Source: Streptomyces sp. DT2A-34
GTDB lineage: Bacteria > Actinomycetota > Actinomycetes > Streptomycetales > Streptomycetaceae
Assembly (NCBI RefSeq): GCF_030499515.1
Contig: NZ_JASTWJ010000001.1
Span: 8,970,001 to 9,034,000 of the forward strand
DNA: 64,000 nt
Direction of reading: 5' to 3'
The notes under the pieces are model-generated. The model searched no databases. It saw nothing but the letters and a program-made list of their open reading frames with translations, and was not told where the DNA came from. A program made the translations under genes and the position numbers. Shown here in pieces: positions 60,800-64,000 of this stretch (the stretch's first letter is position 1; each line of letters opens with the position of its first letter).

Positions 60800-62671
60800 G
60801 TGCAATCCCCGTACCCCCCACGACCGCCGTACCCCCCACGGCCCGGGGCGAGCCCCGGAGAGTCCGACCGCAATCTCCTCGCGAGCCTGGGACAGGGCGG
60901 GCCGGCCCCCCGTGCCGTCGCCCTGCTGATGGCCCGGCACTGGCGTGCCACATACGACTACGCGTCCATCTGCCTGGTCTCCAGGGCGAATTCGGCCTCC
61001 ATGGTGGCCGCCGCGGCGTTCCATCGCGTGCTCGGCAGGCCCGCCCCCGGCGCACTGCGTCCCCAACTCCTCACCGCCGTACGGGACATGGTGAAGGAGT
61101 GGGCCGCCGACGACGGCATTTCCGCCCTCATGCCGGAACTCGGCAAACCGACCGGAGGGCGTGGGCTGCGCGCCGCACGGTCCGTGACGCCCGAAAGGCG
61201 GCAAATCGCCGAGCGCGCATTCCGGGCTCTGCCGGGAGCCTCGCAATGCCTCCTCTGGCACGCCGAGGTCGAGGCGGAACCGATAACCATACCCGCTGGT
61301 CTGCTGGGGGTGGACGCGGGCACCGCGGCGGCCGCGCTGGAGGGAGTGCGAGAGCAATTCCGGCGCGGTTGTGTCCGGGCCCACGGCGAACTCGCACCCA
61401 GCCGGGAATGCCGCTACTACAACCGTCTCCTCGACGTGCCCATTCGCCGGGGCGGCGCCCTGCTGCCCGATGTCCAGCAGCATCTGATGGAGTGCCGTTA
61501 CTGCCGGCACGCCGCGGAGCAGCTCAGTCATTTCGAGGGCGGCCTCGAAGTGCTCCTCGCCGAAACCGTGCTCGGCTGGGGTGCCCGGCGCTATCTCGAC
61601 TCCCGGCCCGGGCGAGGCGGCTCCGGATCGGCGCCGGACGCCCGCCCGCGCCGCGGCGGACGGCACCGCCCGGCACCTCTCGCCTTACCGCGCGGACGCG
61701 CGAAGGCCGTCGTGGTGGGCGTCGGTGCGGCCTCCCTCGCCCTGCTCGTGACCGTGCTCACCGTCAAGGGCTGGTCCGAGGAGAACGGCGCTCCCGACCC
61801 GGGGGCCACCTGGGGCGCGCCCAGCGGGCAGTCCGTCCACCCCGGCGCCGTCTCCCCGCCCTCGTCCTCGGCCGGCGGATCACCGTCGGCCGCCTCGGCC
61901 GAGGAACCCCTCGCGATCGCCCAGGGCAGGCTCCGCAACCTCGACCGCGGCCTGTGCCTGGACCTCCACGACGGCAAGGTCCGCAGCGGCGCCCGAGCCC
62001 AGTTGGCGGAGTGCTCGTCCGCCGCGTCCCAGCAGTGGTCGTACCAGGGCAACGGTCTGCTGCGCAGCGCCGCCGTCCCCACCCTCTGCCTCGACTCCGA
62101 CCCCGGCGCGGGCACGGTCGTCCTGGCCAACTGCCTCGCGCACGCCGGCGAGGTGAGCTACGACCTCACCGTCCACGGGGAACTGCTGCTGCGCCGCTCC
62201 GAAGGGCTGGCGGTCGCGTGCGGCAAGGGCGAGAGCGTGGTCGTCGCCGAACGGGACGGTTCCGCGGCGCAGCGCTGGCTGCTCGACGGAGGCCTCGCGG
62301 ACGTACGCAAGGCCGAGCCCGGGGAGAAGGGGGAGCAGCGGGATGAGAAGGGGGAGGGTGGCACGTCCGTGAAGCCCGTGCCCGAGCGGGCGTCCCCGGA
62401 CGCCGACGCCCCCGAGCCGCCCGAGGCCGACTCCCCGCGGGACGAGTCCGGCCAGCCGGAGGAGCTTCCGGAGCCGCAGTACGAGACGCGCTACGTCCAG
62501 GACGACTCCGGCTCCGGCTCCGACTCCGGCTCCGGCTCGGGCTCCCCCTCCGGCGGCCAGGCCGAGCCCGCCACCCGTGTCGACGCCGTCGTGGCCCTCC
62601 CGGCCGACGCGCCGGCCACTGTGGCCGCCGCCGGCACCGCTGCGACGACGGTCGATTCCGCCCTCCACTAG
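60800..62671 (+). CDS. Membrane protein with sigma-like region, zinc finger and ricin-type lectin domain
   Basis: A 623-residue protein. Residues about 25-180 look like a degenerate sigma-factor core (ALLMARHWRATYDYASICLV). Near residues 215-250 is an anti-sigma-like zinc motif H-L-M-E-C-R-Y-C. One transmembrane segment lies at about 305-330 (AKAVVVGVGAASLALLVTVL). Outside follows a ricin B-like beta-trefoil (RLRNLDRGLCLDLHDGK, LCLDSDPGAG, AAQRWLLDGG) at about 370-495 and a long acidic, Ser/Gly-rich tail. It may link binding of extracellular sugar to the cytoplasm. The GTG at 60800 has AAGGAA 10 bp upstream; an ATG at 60722 is in frame. Confidence 0.7.
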   Translation: MQSPYPPRPPYPPRPGASPGESDRNLLASLGQGGPAPRAVALLMARHWRATYDYASICLVSRANSASMVAAAAFHRVLGRPAPGALRPQLLTAVRDMVKEWAADDGISALMPELGKPTGGRGLRAARSVTPERRQIAERAFRALPGASQCLLWHAEVEAEPITIPAGLLGVDAGTAAAALEGVREQFRRGCVRAHGELAPSRECRYYNRLLDVPIRRGGALLPDVQQHLMECRYCRHAAEQLSHFEGGLEVLLAETVLGWGARRYLDSRPGRGGSGSAPDARPRRGGRHRPAPLALPRGRAKAVVVGVGAASLALLVTVLTVKGWSEENGAPDPGATWGAPSGQSVHPGAVSPPSSSAGGSPSAASAEEPLAIAQGRLRNLDRGLCLDLHDGKVRSGARAQLAECSSAASQQWSYQGNGLLRSAAVPTLCLDSDPGAGTVVLANCLAHAGEVSYDLTVHGELLLRRSEGLAVACGKGESVVVAERDGSAAQRWLLDGGLADVRKAEPGEKGEQRDEKGEGGTSVKPVPERASPDADAPEPPEADSPRDESGQPEELPEPQYETRYVQDDSGSGSDSGSGSGSPSGGQAEPATRVDAVVALPADAPATVAAAGTAATTVDSALH

Positions 62672-62682
62672 TCAAGGAGCTC

Positions 62683-62709
62683 AGGGGTCACTCCACCGGG
62701 GTGGCCCCT
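62683..62709 (+). terminator. Terminator after the ricin-domain gene
   Basis: An imperfect 11-bp stem (AGGGGTCACTC against GGGTGGCCCCT with G-U pairs) and 5-nt loop begins 12 bp after the stop, followed by a short T-rich run. Confidence 0.6.
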
Positions 62710-62752
62710 CCTTCGACTCTTGGCGCCATTCAGCCGTTTCTCGTTCACTTCA

Positions 62753-62781
62753 TTGACACGAGTCACTGGCGCTCATAGTTT
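62753..62781 (+). promoter_or_regulatory. Near-consensus promoter of the carboxylesterase gene
   Basis: TTGACA (62753-62758), a 17-bp spacer and TAGTTT (62776-62781) lie 32 bp before the GTG start of the esterase gene, giving a leader of about 25 nt with GGAGGT. Confidence 0.7.
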
Positions 62782-62812
62782 CCCGCCCCACGCAGCAGTT
62801 GGAGGTGGACCG

Positions 62813-64000
62813 GTGATCCGTCGTATGTCCGTCGCGCTGTCGGCCCTCGCGGCCGCGCTCGTCACTCCCGTACCGGCGCAGGCCGCCGACCCCCCTGTCG
62901 TCCGTACCGAAGCGGGCTGGGTGAGAGGCGAAACCACCGCCGAGGGACGGCAGTTCCTCGGCATCCCCTACGCCGAGCCGCCCGTCGGAAGGCTTCGCTG
63001 GAAGGAGCCGCGGCCGGTCCGTCCCTGGCAAGGGGTGCGTACGGCAGGGGACTTCGGCAACAAGTGTGTGCAGGGCGCGAGTTGGGACCCTGGCTATGAG
63101 CGGCCCAGCCACACCGAGGACTGTCTCGACCTCAATGTGTACGTCCCCGAGGGCGCCGCACGCCGGGCCGTACTGGTCTGGTTCCACGGCGGGGGCCTCA
63201 CCGCCGGGGCCGGTCAGGACGTCGTCCCCGACACCTTCGCACGGCAGACCGGGACCGTCGTCGTGACCGTCAACTACCGCCTCGCGGCGATGGGCTTCCT
63301 CGCCACGGCCGGCCTCGACGGCGAGGCCCGCGACGGGGTCTCCGGCAACTTCGGCATGCTCGACCAGCAGGCCGCCCTGCGCTGGGTGCGCGCCAACATC
63401 GGCCGTTTCGGCGGCGATCCGGGCCGCGTGACCATCGCGGGCGAGTCGGCGGGCGGCCGCTCGGTCTGCACCCAGCTGGCCTCGCCGACGGCGAAGGGGT
63501 TGTTCCGGGCGGGGATCGTCCAGAGCGGGGCGTACGGCGACTGCGGTGCGCGTGCGCACGAGACGGCCGTGGCGCAGGGCGCCGCCTTCGCGCAGAAGCT
63601 CGGCTGTGCCGACCTGGCCTGTCTGCGCGCCAAGCCGGCCGCCGAGATCCTGGCCGCCCAGAGCGGCTTCGACTGGGCGCCGGTGGTCGGCGGCGACTTC
63701 CTGCCGAGGCAGCCGGAGGAGGCGTTCGCGCAGGGCGCCGCAGCCGGCGTGCCGGTCATGAACGGGGCCAACCAGGACGAGGGCCGGCTGTTCGCCTTCG
63801 CCCGTTTCGACCTGAACGGCACCCCGCTCACCGCCGACCAGTACCCGACCGTCATGCGGACGGACTACGGCGACGAGGCGCTCGCGCGCTACCCCCTGTC
63901 GTCGTACGCCTCCCCGACCCTCGCCTACGCCACGGCCCAGGGCGACCAGCTGTTCGCCTGCCCGGCCCTCCGCCTCGACGGCACGCTCGCCGGACGCGGC
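62813..64000 (+). CDS. Secreted type-B carboxylesterase (truncated by the window end)
   Basis: The frame is open to the last base. The GTG at 62813 follows GGAGGT. Residues 1-24 are a Sec signal peptide (MIRRMSVALSALAAALVTPV, cleavage near AQA-AD). The carboxylesterase fold follows: QFLGIPYAEPPVGRLRW, EDCLDLNVYVP near 105, the oxyanion loop VWFHGGGLTAGAG, and the nucleophile G-E-S212-A-G-G. The rest of the catalytic triad lies partly beyond the window. It would hydrolyse ester substrates outside the cell. Confidence 0.88.
   Translation, partial: MIRRMSVALSALAAALVTPVPAQAADPPVVRTEAGWVRGETTAEGRQFLGIPYAEPPVGRLRWKEPRPVRPWQGVRTAGDFGNKCVQGASWDPGYERPSHTEDCLDLNVYVPEGAARRAVLVWFHGGGLTAGAGQDVVPDTFARQTGTVVVTVNYRLAAMGFLATAGLDGEARDGVSGNFGMLDQQAALRWVRANIGRFGGDPGRVTIAGESAGGRSVCTQLASPTAKGLFRAGIVQSGAYGDCGARAHETAVAQGAAFAQKLGCADLACLRAKPAAEILAAQSGFDWAPVVGGDFLPRQPEEAFAQGAAAGVPVMNGANQDEGRLFAFARFDLNGTPLTADQYPTVMRTDYGDEALARYPLSSYASPTLAYATAQGDQLFACPALRLDGTLAGRG

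Overview
The window is chromosomal DNA of a high-GC actinomycete, almost certainly a Streptomyces. It shows strong third-position GC, GTG starts, Shine-Dalgarno GGAGG sites, ATGA/GTGA operon overlaps, a divergent third EF-Tu gene (tuf3) and families typical of the genus (XRE-DUF5753, DUF6879, CCR, modular PKS). No tRNA, rRNA or CRISPR array was seen.

Layout. (1) 1-1668: end of a repeat-containing protein, a lipoprotein and an XRE-cupin regulator. (2) 1684-17227: an aromatic catabolic cluster. An IclR regulator diverges from a Rieske dioxygenase system (hcaE-C-D-F type), a meta-cleavage hydrolase, a dihydrodiol dehydrogenase, a CoA ligase, a GNAT-like protein, an oxidoreductase, a type III extradiol dioxygenase (mhpB), mhpD-mhpF-mhpE and an MFS importer. 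Together these would take a phenylpropanoid acid to acetyl-CoA, pyruvate and a dicarboxylate, but the dehydrogenase (hcaB-like) carries a one-base frameshift. (3) 17284-32149: a compact polyketide cluster with P450, crotonyl-CoA carboxylase/reductase, a tandem 3-hydroxyacyl-CoA dehydrogenase, a 29-codon ORF, a histidine-ammonia-lyase homologue, one PKS protein (ligase-ACP-KS-AT-DH-KR-ACP, no thioesterase) and an SDR. My inference is a PKS primed by an ammonia-lyase product (probably urocanate) and extended with ethylmalonyl-CoA or another branched unit. (4) 32190-33466: debris of a transposase, a group II intron maturase and a MazG-like gene. (5) 33621-40370: uppP, a Gfo/Idh/MocA-PmoA pair behind a LacI-type operator, HxlR regulator with thiolase, a VTT membrane protein and an AlkD-like protein.

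(6) 40653-57786: tuf3 is interrupted after codon 89 by an element of about 15.9 kb. A large serine recombinase lies next to one end and both ends carry the 5-bp sequence TACGT. The element has a tape measure protein, a scaffold-like protein, a prim-pol-like protein and regulators, but no recognisable terminase, portal, major capsid or lysis genes, so I read it as a reduced prophage or satellite. It carries an intact 854-bp IS5-family insertion between two related small membrane-protein genes. The distal part of tuf3 also has a 26-bp tandem duplication that shifts the frame, so excision alone would not restore the gene.

(7) 57927-64000: spermidine-synthase-like protein, hot-dog thioesterase, galU (with an abnormal C-terminal extension), a sigma-like/zinc-finger/ricin membrane protein and the start of a secreted carboxylesterase.
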